DNA from: an uncultured Oscillospiraceae bacterium
GTDB taxonomy: Bacteria; Bacillota; Clostridia; Oscillospirales; Oscillospiraceae
Reading direction: 5' to 3'
Length of the DNA stretch: 9,553 nt
Assembly (NCBI GenBank): GCA_934635545.1
Contig: CAKTZN010000066.1
Location: forward strand, 1 to 9,553
In this document: in pieces, positions 1 to 5,951 of the stretch
Numbering within the stretch: the first letter of the stretch is position 1
How the letters are laid out: the number at the start of each line of letters is the position of its first letter
The notes under the pieces: model-generated
The model's database searches: none
Told to the model about the DNA's origin: nothing
What the model saw: the letters and a program-made list of their open reading frames with translations, nothing else
Position numbers and translations under genes: made by a program

Positions 1-60
1 CACCGTGCCGTTGGGCAGCGTATAGCGGCGGGGCTTGAACAGACGGTCGTACAGGCTCAT
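1..60 (-). CDS. ABC transporter permease, PhnE-type (N-terminal 20 codons only)
   Basis: Only the first 20 codons are inside the window (MSLYDRLFKPRRYTLPNGTV) and the gene runs off the left edge. The ATG overlaps the TGA of the upstream ATPase gene in an ATGA arrangement, a four-base overlap typical of translationally coupled ABC subunits. The visible residues are a basic, cytoplasmic-looking N-terminus with no membrane segment yet. The assignment as the membrane-spanning subunit of a phosphonate-type importer rests on gene order (binding protein, ATPase, then this gene), which is the usual phnD-phnC-phnE order; nothing in the visible residues proves it. A second permease gene could follow outside the window. 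Confidence 0.6.
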   Translation of the reverse strand, partial: MSLYDRLFKPRRYTLPNGTV

Positions 61-815
61 GCGTCTGCCTCCGTCTCATTGTCGTCGCCGTAGATGGCGC
101 TCAGCACCGCCTTGTCCACATTGGCGGAGGGGCCGTCATAGACGATCCTACCGGCGCGGATGCCGATGATACGGTCGGCGTACTCCAGCGCCAGCTCCAC
201 ATGGTGGATGTTCAGCAGGATGGAGATGCCCATCTCCTTGTTGATGCGGACGAAGTCCTGCATCACCTGCTTGGCGGTGACCGGGTCAAGCGCGGCCACC
301 GGCTCATCCGCCAGAATGATCTGGGGATCCTGGGTCAGGGTGCGTGCCAGCGCCACGCGCTGCTGCTGGCCGCCGGAGAGCTGGTCGGCCCGCATGTAGG
401 CCTTGTCCAGAATCCCCACCTTGTCCAGGGATTCCAGCGCCTTGATCTTGTCCTCTTTCCGGAAGGTGCCCAGCAGCACCCGCCAGAAGGGCATATCCGG
501 CACGCAGGCGGACAGCACGTTCTTGATGACGGTGGTGCGGGTCACCAGATTGAAGGACTGGAACACCATGCCGATGCCCCGGCGGAACCGGCGCAGACTC
601 TTGCCGGACAGGGTGCTGACGTCGGTGCCGTTCACCGTCAGCGTGCCGGAGGTGATCTGGTGCATCCGGTTCACCGACCGCAGCAGCGTGGACTTGCCCG
701 CGCCGGAGCGACCGATGATGGCCACGAATTCGCCGTCCTGAATGGTCAGGTTCACGTCGTCCAGGCCCACCGTGCCGTTGGGATACACCTTGGATACATG
801 GTCAAAAATGATCAT
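57..815 (-). CDS. phnC: PhnC-type ABC transporter ATP-binding protein
   Basis: This is the ATPase subunit that would power import of the ligand captured by the neighbouring lipoprotein. At 252 residues it is full length for the family. Visible motifs, in order: Walker A GRSGAGKST (35-43), Q-loop Gln86 in MVFQSFNL, signature LSGGQQQR (146-153), Walker B IILADEP (166-172) and the H-loop histidine at 204 in NIHHVELA. The stretch around residues 107-145 (PFWRVLLGTFRKEDK...KAYMRADQ) is characteristic of PhnC-type proteins and separates them from methionine or polar amino-acid ATPases. An AGAGGA-like ribosome site lies about 7 bases before the ATG. It follows phnD after an 88-base gap containing a hairpin, and overlaps the permease gene by four bases. 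The family imports phosphonates, phosphite or related phosphorus compounds; the actual ligand here is not known. Confidence 0.9.
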   Translation of the reverse strand: MIIFDHVSKVYPNGTVGLDDVNLTIQDGEFVAIIGRSGAGKSTLLRSVNRMHQITSGTLTVNGTDVSTLSGKSLRRFRRGIGMVFQSFNLVTRTTVIKNVLSACVPDMPFWRVLLGTFRKEDKIKALESLDKVGILDKAYMRADQLSGGQQQRVALARTLTQDPQIILADEPVAALDPVTAKQVMQDFVRINKEMGISILLNIHHVELALEYADRIIGIRAGRIVYDGPSANVDKAVLSAIYGDDNETEADA

Positions 816-837
816 ATGGATTCCTCTTTTCCTGAAA

Positions 838-892
838 TAAAAACGCGGGGAGGACAGCGGAAGGTTTGATCCTTACAGTCCTCCCCGCGTTT
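838..892 (-). terminator. Hairpin with T-tract between phnD and phnC (leaky terminator or processing site)
   Basis: A perfect 15-bp inverted repeat (841-855 with 878-892, arm AAACGCGGGGAGGAC) encloses a 22-base loop that itself has a small AAGG/CCTT stem (861-864 with 871-874). Read on the minus strand the GC-rich stem ends in CGCGTTTTTATTT, the layout of an intrinsic terminator. It sits inside the operon, after phnD and before the phnC ribosome site. That fits partial termination or 3'-end stabilisation, so that the binding protein is made in excess over the membrane complex. It could also be the full end of a phnD transcript, but no separate phnC promoter was seen in the 88-base gap. Confidence 0.8.
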
Positions 893-903
893 GGGAAAGT
901 GCT

Positions 904-1959
904 TTAGTTGGCGGCGGTCAGCTCCTGGATGAGCTTCTGCGCGGCGCGCTCGTTGTCGTAATCGGAAGCCTGTGCCACCTGATAGCCGTTGTGGCTGTAG
1001 ATCTTGATGACTTCCTTACCGGCATCGGTGTTGCCGATGTTGATGAACGCCTGCTGCAGGGCAGCGATCAGGTCGGCGTCCATGATCTCGGAGTTCTTGC
1101 TGACGGAGATGGTGTCGTTATAGATGGGGGCGGTAACGCCGATGACACCGGTCTCCTCCCAGATGGAGGCCTCACGGCCGAACTCGCTGTTCCAGCGCTC
1201 GGCATAGTCGCGGCGGGCGTCGGCATAGGTCACCAGCACGTCCACCTGGCCGGAGGCCAGACGGGCAAAGGCGCTGGCATAGGAATCGGACTGCACGGCG
1301 CTCTTCAGATCAGAGATGCCCTTGCCGTAGTGATCCTGCAGCCACAGGGCGGGATAGATGTAACCGGCGGGGGAAGAGGTGCCCATGATGCTCCAGTTGG
1401 CGCTGTCCAGATCCTCCCAGGTCAGCTCCTCGCCGTTGTTGACCTTGGCCAGCAGCTCCTGACCCTTGGCAGAGGGACCGGCGATAAACAGGGCGCGATA
1501 GGAGACAGCCTGATTCTCGGAAGCCTCGGTGGGCTGGCCGTCGTTCCAATCCTTGGCGTTGTCGGAATCCTTGTTCAGGCCATTGCGGGTGGCGGTCAGG
1601 ATGACCTCGGCGCCGTCATCGTACAGCACATAGGTGCCGCCGGGGATCAGGCCCACGTCGATGGTGCCGGCCTCAAGGCCCTCGCCAACGGCTTCATAGG
1701 TGGTGCCGACGGTGATCTCCACGTCGCCCACCTCATAGCCCTGGGCGGCCAGCTCGTCCTTCAGCATCTGCTTCAGGGGCTCGGTGGCGGTGATGATCTC
1801 CTCAGGCTCACGGGAAGGGACGAACGCGACCTTCAGGGTCTCGATCTTCTTGGTACCCTCGGCGTCGCCGCCCTGCTGATCGTCAGCAGCATTGCCGCCG
1901 CAGGCCACGAGAGACAGGGTCATGACCAGCGCCAGCAGAAGCGCAAAAATCTTCTTCAT
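904..1959 (-). CDS. phnD: PhnD-type phosphate/phosphonate ABC transporter substrate-binding lipoprotein
   Basis: This extracellular, membrane-anchored binding protein delivers ligand to the PhnC/E complex. The start at 1959 gives 351 residues and is chosen because GGAGGA lies 6 bases upstream and a standard lipoprotein signal follows: a MKK n-region, a leucine-rich h-region and lipobox LVAC with lipidated Cys20. A longer reading to 2067 would run through the promoter and is rejected. After an acidic linker (21-40) the mature domain begins LKVAFVPSREPEE (42-54), typical of PhnD-like proteins. Other family features are the segment GLEAGTIDVGLIPGGTY (94-110), the likely oxyanion-binding turn GTSSPAGYIYP (193-203), and LVTYADARRDY (242-252), where Tyr245/Asp247 fall where family members contact ligand. 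The ligand class (phosphonate, phosphite or another) cannot be read off. It has its own promoter and is followed by a hairpin before phnC. Confidence 0.88.
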   Translation of the reverse strand: MKKIFALLLALVMTLSLVACGGNAADDQQGGDAEGTKKIETLKVAFVPSREPEEIITATEPLKQMLKDELAAQGYEVGDVEITVGTTYEAVGEGLEAGTIDVGLIPGGTYVLYDDGAEVILTATRNGLNKDSDNAKDWNDGQPTEASENQAVSYRALFIAGPSAKGQELLAKVNNGEELTWEDLDSANWSIMGTSSPAGYIYPALWLQDHYGKGISDLKSAVQSDSYASAFARLASGQVDVLVTYADARRDYAERWNSEFGREASIWEETGVIGVTAPIYNDTISVSKNSEIMDADLIAALQQAFINIGNTDAGKEVIKIYSHNGYQVAQASDYDNERAAQKLIQELTAAN

Positions 1960-1965
1960 TGTTTT

Positions 1966-1971
1966 TCCTCC
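1966..1971 (-). promoter_or_regulatory. Ribosome binding site fixing the phnD start
   Basis: The minus strand reads GGAGGA six bases before the ATG at 1959. It is the only good Shine-Dalgarno match near the 5' end of this frame and sits directly before a canonical lipoprotein signal peptide, so it decides the start against the longer open frame. Confidence 0.85.
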
Positions 1972-1993
1972 AAATTGTGATATTGTTCCTGTG

Positions 1994-2047
1994 CCCGGAC
2001 GGACTGTCCGGGACGCGATGGCGCATGATACGCAAAAGGCGCACCAT
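1994..2047 (-). promoter_or_regulatory. Two tandem hairpins in the phnD leader
   Basis: The predicted leader of about 90 bases can form two stem-loops. The first pairs 2040-2047 with 2018-2025 (AUGGUGCG with UGCGCCAU in the RNA, 8 bp including two G-U pairs). The second is a perfect 7-bp stem CCCGGAC/GTCCGGG (2006-2012 with 1994-2000) and a 5-base loop. Neither is followed by a T-tract, so they are not terminators. I do not recognise a known riboswitch. They could stabilise the message, or the second could be a DNA dyad bound by the RpiR regulator. Confidence 0.45.
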
Positions 2048-2057
2048 ACCGTCACAC

Positions 2058-2066
2058 AGTATAGCA
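2058..2066 (-). promoter_or_regulatory. Extended -10 promoter of the phnDCE operon
   Basis: The minus strand reads TGCTATACT: a TATACT -10 (2058-2063) with the TGn extension one base upstream. No convincing -35 hexamer sits 16-18 bases upstream; that position is occupied by an A/T palindrome (GAAAAATTTTTC, 2079-2090), which could act as an upstream A/T element or protein site. A weak or absent -35 with an extended -10 suggests an activated or moderate promoter. Start of transcription would be near 2051. Confidence 0.6.
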
Positions 2067-2115
2067 CACCTTTGTGAGGAAAAATTTTTCGTTTTGGTAA
2101 AAAAGTAATATCTTG

Positions 2116-2865
2116 TCAGCGGTGGCCGCCGTCGAAGTAGAAGGCCACCAGCTCCTCGAAGGCCAGGATCACATGGCCGAAGAAGGTGTTGGGCAGGCTG
2201 CCCGCCAGCGTCTGCTTGGAGCCGTCCACCACGAACACGATGTCCGACATCCGGGCCAGGGTGGAGTCGCTGCGCTTGGTGAAGGTGACGATCCGGTGGC
2301 CGTTCTGGCGGGCGTGGCGCACGTCGTTCAGCACAGGGGCGGTCTCGCCGCTCTGGCTGACGGCGAACATCACCGGCGGCGCGTCCTGATCGTCCGGCAG
2401 GTGATGGGCGTCACGGAACAGCATATAGTCGTAAAAATGCACGTTATTGAATACCATAAAGCCGCAGATGGACAGCCGCTGGGCGATATAGGAGCCGACG
2501 ATGTTGGAGAACCCCTCGCCGGTGGTGAACAGCTTGGCCGTGCGGGAGCCGTCCAGCAGGCTGCAGAAGTCGGAGATGAGCGCGTCGGAGTAGTTGTCGA
2601 TGAGGCTTTTCAGACTTTCCGCGCTGCGGCCCTGGCCGTGGGAGTCGAACTGGCGGCCGAGGTAGTAGTACAGCTCGCTGTACCCGTCGAAGCCCAGACG
2701 CTTGCACATCTTCACGATAGTGGTGGTGGAGAGGAAGTTTTCGTTGGCGATCTGCTGGATGCCCACGCGCTTTTCGCCCCGCTCGATATGGGCGGTGATG
2801 CTGGTGATCACCTTTTTCTCATCCTCGGAAAGCAGGTTTGTCAACAGAAAATAGCCATCGCCCAC
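2116..2865 (-). CDS. MurR/RpiR-family transcriptional regulator (HTH + SIS)
   Basis: This cytoplasmic regulator of 249 residues carries an N-terminal RpiR-type helix-turn-helix (roughly 15-75; core VGIQQIANENFLSTTTIVKMCKRLGFDG) and a C-terminal SIS sugar-phosphate-binding domain (about 107-240) with the expected loop SQSGET at 170-175 and a second strand ending VTFTKRSDSTLA. RpiR proteins usually sense phosphosugars and repress or activate a neighbouring operon. It is somewhat shorter than the common 280-300 residues but both domains look complete. The start is GTG (2863-2865) with GGAGG 8 bases upstream. It lies directly upstream of phnDCE in the same direction with no clear terminator between, so it may both read through into and regulate that operon. 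The effector is not known; a phosphorylated or phosphorus-containing metabolite is an inference. Confidence 0.88.
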   Translation of the reverse strand: MGDGYFLLTNLLSEDEKKVITSITAHIERGEKRVGIQQIANENFLSTTTIVKMCKRLGFDGYSELYYYLGRQFDSHGQGRSAESLKSLIDNYSDALISDFCSLLDGSRTAKLFTTGEGFSNIVGSYIAQRLSICGFMVFNNVHFYDYMLFRDAHHLPDDQDAPPVMFAVSQSGETAPVLNDVRHARQNGHRIVTFTKRSDSTLARMSDIVFVVDGSKQTLAGSLPNTFFGHVILAFEELVAFYFDGGHR

Positions 2866-2910
2866 AGCGTATCCCTCCCTGTCACGGCGTTATGCCGGTG
2901 GTTTTTCTTT

Positions 2911-2947
2911 ATTATAGCAAACTGCGGGCCGTCTTGCAATACGGCCC
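2911..2947 (-). promoter_or_regulatory. Strong rpiR promoter with a dyad over the -35
   Basis: The minus strand shows TTGCAA (2934-2939), a 17-base spacer and TATAAT (2911-2916) with a TGC extension before the -10: a near-consensus sigma-A promoter for the RpiR gene. A perfect inverted repeat, GGGCCGT (2926-2932) and ACGGCCC (2941-2947) separated by 8 bases, is centred on the -35 hexamer. A dyad in that position would block RNA polymerase if bound, so it is a candidate operator, possibly for autoregulation by RpiR. The same dyad was not found at the phnD promoter. Confidence 0.75.
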
Positions 2948-2966
2948 CGGGAGAAATCGGCGGCAC

Positions 2967-3007
2967 AAAGAACAAAGCCTCCGGCTGGGCCGGAGACTTT
3001 GTTCTTT
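2967..3007 (-). terminator. Terminator of the symporter-aminotransferase operon
   Basis: Two 19-base arms (2967-2985 and 2989-3007) pair with a single irregular position around a 3-base gap. In minus-strand RNA that position is a G-U wobble, while in plus-strand RNA it would be an A-C mismatch, so the structure favours the minus strand. The inner GC stem CTCCGGC/GCCGGAG is followed by TTTGTTCTTT. It lies 45 bases past the aminotransferase stop codon and insulates the RpiR gene from that operon. Confidence 0.85.
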
Positions 3008-3051
3008 GGAAACTGCTGTGCAGAGGAAACCGGGAATGGACAGAAAGACCG

Positions 3052-4401
3052 TTACGCCATGTAGGGCTTGATCACGTCCAGAGAGTGGGCAAAGACGGCG
3101 ATGGCCTTGTCGATCTCCGCCTCGGTCATGACCGTGGAGATCACGAACAGGCCGCGGTGTGCCGGGAAGATACCGCCGTTGAGCATCTCCAGATACCACA
3201 GGGCTGCCACCGGCGTCTTCTTGTCGGCGTAAGCCGTTTCGTAGTCATAGGGGGCTTCCTTGGAGAAGTGGATGTTCAGCAGAGAACCCTCGCGGGTGAC
3301 GGACATCGCCACATCACGCTGGGCAATGGCCTTCTCCATGCCGTCCTGCAGCCGCTTGCCCAGGGCATCCAGCTTTTCAAAGGCCGCCTCGTCCAGCAGC
3401 CTCATGGCCGCGATGCCGCCGGCCATGGTGGGACGGTTGCCGTTGAAGGTGCCGCTCTGCTGCAGGGGGAACTCGTTGTTGTAGTGGTCGTACAGCTTCA
3501 TGATGTCGGCACGGCCGCCGAAGGCGCCCACAGCCAGACCGCCGCCGATGATCTTGCCGAAGGAGCACAGGTCGGCGCGGACACCGAACTTCTTCTGGGC
3601 GCCGCCGGTGGACAGGCGGAAGCCCTGTACCTCGTCGATGATCAGCAGCACGCCGTACTTGTCGGCCAGCTCACGCAGGCCCTTCAGATAGCCGGGCTTG
3701 GAGGGGATCATGCCGGTGGTGCCCAGGAACGGCTCCACCAGGATGCAGGCGATCTTGTCGGCATCCTTCTTGAGAATGTTCTCCACATCCTCCAGGCTGT
3801 TGTAGCGGGCGATATACACGGTCTCGCCGGAGGCGTTGGGGACGCCGGGCTCGTTGGCGATGGGCTTCAGCAGATCCACGCCCGGCGCGATCTTGGGGCT
3901 GACGTTGAACTCCACCACGTCATGGGTACCGTGGTAGCCGCCCAGCATCTTGATGACGCCGTCGCGCTTCATGTAGGCGCGGGCAGCGCGGACGGCGAAC
4001 ATGGTGGCCTCGGTGCCGGAGTTGCAGAAGCGGATCAGATCCACATGCTCCATGCGGCTGGTGATGATCTTGGCCAGCTCCACCTGCTCGGGAATGCCGG
4101 CGGGGCAGGCGGTGCCCTTGGCGGCGGCCTCGGCAATGGCCTTGGTCAGCGCGGGATGGGCGTGGCCGTGGATGAGGGAGGTGTAGTTGTTCAGAAAGTC
4201 GATGTACACGTTGCCGTCCAGGTCGTGGATGCGGCAGCCCTCGCCGTATTCCACGGTGAAGGGGTAGGGGTCGAAGCAGGCGATGGAACGGCACTCGCCG
4301 CCGGCCATGTACTTCCGGGCCTCCTCAAACGCGGCCTTGGACTTGGGGGTGCGGGACATGTACACTTCGCGGGACTTCTGCAGCGCTTCTTGATACGTCA
4401 T
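3052..4401 (-). CDS. Class III PLP-dependent aminotransferase, beta-amino-acid transaminase-like
   Basis: This cytosolic fold-type I aminotransferase has 449 residues. Visible are NSGTEA (127-132, phosphate cup), GGYHGTHD (154-161), the PLP-pyridine aspartate D256 in IIDEVQG, the Schiff-base lysine K283 in SFGKIIGGG, and SGTFNGN (316-322). Databases would probably call it glutamate-1-semialdehyde aminomutase, but no haem gene is nearby. The N-terminal YMAGGECRS (R38) and C-terminal FPAHRGLFVIS (R416) align by eye with the two carboxylate-binding arginines (Arg41, Arg398) that I recall from Variovorax beta-phenylalanine aminotransferase; R416 has no counterpart in the GSA aminomutases I know. 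It would move an amino group from a beta- or otherwise unusual amino acid to a keto acid such as 2-oxoglutarate. AAAGGA lies 9 bases before the ATG; an upstream extension of the frame has no support. It follows the symporter gene by 55 bases and shares its transcript. The exact substrate is unknown. Confidence 0.85.
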   Translation of the reverse strand: MTYQEALQKSREVYMSRTPKSKAAFEEARKYMAGGECRSIACFDPYPFTVEYGEGCRIHDLDGNVYIDFLNNYTSLIHGHAHPALTKAIAEAAAKGTACPAGIPEQVELAKIITSRMEHVDLIRFCNSGTEATMFAVRAARAYMKRDGVIKMLGGYHGTHDVVEFNVSPKIAPGVDLLKPIANEPGVPNASGETVYIARYNSLEDVENILKKDADKIACILVEPFLGTTGMIPSKPGYLKGLRELADKYGVLLIIDEVQGFRLSTGGAQKKFGVRADLCSFGKIIGGGLAVGAFGGRADIMKLYDHYNNEFPLQQSGTFNGNRPTMAGGIAAMRLLDEAAFEKLDALGKRLQDGMEKAIAQRDVAMSVTREGSLLNIHFSKEAPYDYETAYADKKTPVAALWYLEMLNGGIFPAHRGLFVISTVMTEAEIDKAIAVFAHSLDVIKPYMA

Positions 4402-4456
4402 GATAATACATCCTTTCTTATGATCGGTTTGGTTGATTCTGATGGGGAATATGGCG

Positions 4457-5713
4457 TCAGGACGCCTTGTTGGAGAACATGCTGGGGGCGTTGTACTGCG
4501 CCACATCCAGATCCTTTTCCGTGGCGGAGACCACGACGGCTGCCACCAGGTCGCCGGTGCAGTTGGTGGAGGTCTCGGCCTGATCGATCAGGCGGTACAT
4601 ACCGGTGACGATCAGCAGCGGCTCAGAGGGGACGCCCATGCCGCCCAGCAGACCCACCGACAGCACCAGCGCCGCGTTGGGGATAGCCGCGCAGCCCACA
4701 GACATCAGCACCGCCGTCAGCAGCATGGAGATCTGGGAGGACAAGGGCATGTTGATGTCGTAGATCTGAGCCACGAACATGACCACCGTTGCAAAGTAGA
4801 TGCAGGAGCCGTTCATGTTGGCCGTGGCGCCCAGGGGACAGATGAAGGAGGCCGTCTCACGGGGGATACCCAGGTCTTCCGCCACCTCCAGCGTCACAGG
4901 CAGCGTGGCGGAGGAGGAACACAGGGAGAAGGCCACGATCCAGGAGCGGAACGCCTTCTTGGCAAACTTGACGGGGCTCACATGGCCGATGCCCCACAGC
5001 AGCAGGGGATAGCAGAGGAACATGTGCAGGAACACGGACAGATACATGCAGAGCAGGAACTTGCCCATGGGCAGCAGCACCGCGCCGCCGAAGGAACCGG
5101 TGACCTGTGCCATGATGCAGAAGATGGCGTAGGGGCTGACCTGCATGACCCACGCGGTGATCTTATACATGGCGTTGGCGCACACGTCGATGGCCTTGAC
5201 CACCGGCTTGGCCGCATCGCCCAGGGCCAGCAGCGCCACACCGAAGAAGATGGCAAAGCAGATGATCTGCAGCATATTGGCTTCGGCCATGGCCTGAATG
5301 ATGTTGGTGGGCACGGCCTCCACCACCATGTCCACGAAGTTCGGCAGCTCACTGCCGGTCATGGTGCCCTCGGGGATCTCCATGGCGAAGTTGGCGCCGG
5401 GCTTGATGATGTTCACCAGCGTCAGGCCGATGGCGCCGGCAATGGCAGAGGAGCCCAGAAACAGCAAAATCGTCTTGATGCCGATGCGCCGCAGCTTGGC
5501 GGCGGAGGCCAGACTGGCCACACCGCCGATCAGGGAGAAGAACACCACCGGCACGATGACCATCTTCATCAGCCGCAGGAAGATATCACCCACCGGGCTG
5601 AGTACGCTCATGCGTTCACCGAAGATCAGGCCGCAGGCAATGCCCAGGCCCAGGCCGATGAAGATCTGAACGTACAGCGAAAGTCCTGTCCACTTCTTCA
5701 ATACATTTTTCAC
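4457..5713 (-). CDS. SLC1/DAACS-family amino acid:cation symporter with altered binding site
   Basis: This polytopic membrane transporter of 418 residues belongs to the GltP/SstT/TcyP superfamily of trimeric elevator carriers (eight helices plus two re-entrant hairpins). Landmarks: TM1-2 (12-32 and about 43-70), the HP1 serine motif SSSATLP (266-272), a TM7 motif NMNGS (299-303) where glutamate/aspartate carriers have NMDGT, HP2 AIPNAALVLSVGLLGGMGVPSE region (343-364), and TM8 with D377, E380, N384 and D388 in RLIDQAETSTNCTGDL. Aligned to GltPh, D377, N384 and D388 match Asp394, Asn401 and Asp405, but the substrate side-chain arginine (Arg397) is replaced by E380. Acidic substrates are therefore unlikely; a cationic or neutral amino acid fits better. 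The start is GTG with GGAGG 7 bases upstream. It is first gene of an operon with the aminotransferase, behind a promoter bearing putative TetR operators. Confidence 0.9.
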   Translation of the reverse strand: MKNVLKKWTGLSLYVQIFIGLGLGIACGLIFGERMSVLSPVGDIFLRLMKMVIVPVVFFSLIGGVASLASAAKLRRIGIKTILLFLGSSAIAGAIGLTLVNIIKPGANFAMEIPEGTMTGSELPNFVDMVVEAVPTNIIQAMAEANMLQIICFAIFFGVALLALGDAAKPVVKAIDVCANAMYKITAWVMQVSPYAIFCIMAQVTGSFGGAVLLPMGKFLLCMYLSVFLHMFLCYPLLLWGIGHVSPVKFAKKAFRSWIVAFSLCSSSATLPVTLEVAEDLGIPRETASFICPLGATANMNGSCIYFATVVMFVAQIYDINMPLSSQISMLLTAVLMSVGCAAIPNAALVLSVGLLGGMGVPSEPLLIVTGMYRLIDQAETSTNCTGDLVAAVVVSATEKDLDVAQYNAPSMFSNKAS

Positions 5714-5791
5714 GTTATTACCTCCGTTTCTTTTTGATCGCCTCGTCTCTTTTCCTGTGAAAAGTCAGATTTTCAAATCATGGTTTTTATC

Positions 5792-5803
5792 TAATCGTGA
5801 TTA
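5792..5803. promoter_or_regulatory. Putative TetR operator 1, over the symporter -10
   Basis: TAATCGTGATTA is a near-perfect palindrome that overlaps the -10 hexamer (5800-5805) of the symporter promoter. Binding here would exclude RNA polymerase. It matches the copy at 5837-5848 in 10 of 12 positions and the copy in the tetR promoter in 10 of 12. The TetR-family gene next door is the obvious candidate binder, which is inference. Confidence 0.6.
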
Positions 5804-5828
5804 TAATATATGCTGCGATTAATATCAA
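5800..5828 (-). promoter_or_regulatory. Sigma-A promoter of the symporter-aminotransferase operon
   Basis: On the minus strand TTGATA (5823-5828), a spacer of exactly 17 bases, and TATAAT (5800-5805) form a near-consensus promoter. Transcription would begin near 5793, giving a leader of about 80 bases before the GTG start at 5713. A further half-site CGATTA (5816-5821) lies in the spacer. A promoter this strong with palindromes on both sides is the usual layout for repressor control. Confidence 0.8.
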
Positions 5829-5836
5829 GTAAAAAG

Positions 5837-5848
5837 TAATCGCGATTT
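5837..5848. promoter_or_regulatory. Putative TetR operator 2, upstream of the symporter -35
   Basis: TAATCGCGATTT contains the perfect palindrome AATCGCGATT (5838-5847). It begins 8 bases upstream of the -35 hexamer, with its centre 45 bases from the centre of operator 1. Paired sites flanking a promoter suggest cooperative or tight repression by a dimeric regulator. Confidence 0.55.
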
Positions 5849-5951
5849 TTTGACATATTTTACAATTTGAGATGTATTTCTACACATTTTATCAAAATTT
5901 GCTAGATTCTTTGCATTAAAATTACTGCTTTGTTAAAATTTTGCTATTTTT

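Noticed and set aside
1..782. A 15-base identical repeat (CACCGTGCCGTTGGG at 1-15 and 768-782).
   Set aside because: Both copies encode the same short Pro-Asn-Gly-Thr-Val run in adjacent genes with shared codon preference; nothing else around them matches.
904..2067. A longer phnD reading starting at 2067.
   Set aside because: The extra 36 codons cross the -10 promoter element and leader hairpins and would bury the lipoprotein signal peptide inside the protein.
3052..4401. Naming the aminotransferase hemL (glutamate-1-semialdehyde aminomutase).
   Set aside because: It shares the fold and class III motifs, but lies beside a transporter and not haem genes, and its R38/R416 pair fits beta-amino-acid transaminases better.
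3052..4401. Treating the aminotransferase as a phosphonate enzyme (PhnW) because a PhnCD importer is close by.
   Set aside because: PhnW belongs to a different aminotransferase class (class V). A terminator and the separately promoted rpiR gene also split this operon from phnDCE.
2113..4608. An 831-codon open frame on the plus strand.
   Set aside because: It runs antisense across rpiR, a terminator, the rpiR promoter and the aminotransferase. Its translation is a low-complexity mix rich in Gly, Ala, Val, His and Gln with no recognisable domain, as expected from the antisense of GC-rich codons.
4433..5737. A 434-codon plus-strand open frame opposite the symporter.
   Set aside because: The product is His/Gln/Gly-rich and resembles no family, while the minus strand encodes a clear SLC1 carrier with conserved motifs and a ribosome site.
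5850..5878. A plus-strand promoter-like pair, TTGACA-17-TGTATT.
   Set aside because: The -10 is poor, the region is A/T-rich so such matches are expected, and no plus-strand gene or RNA is supported downstream; it would run into the tetR terminator.
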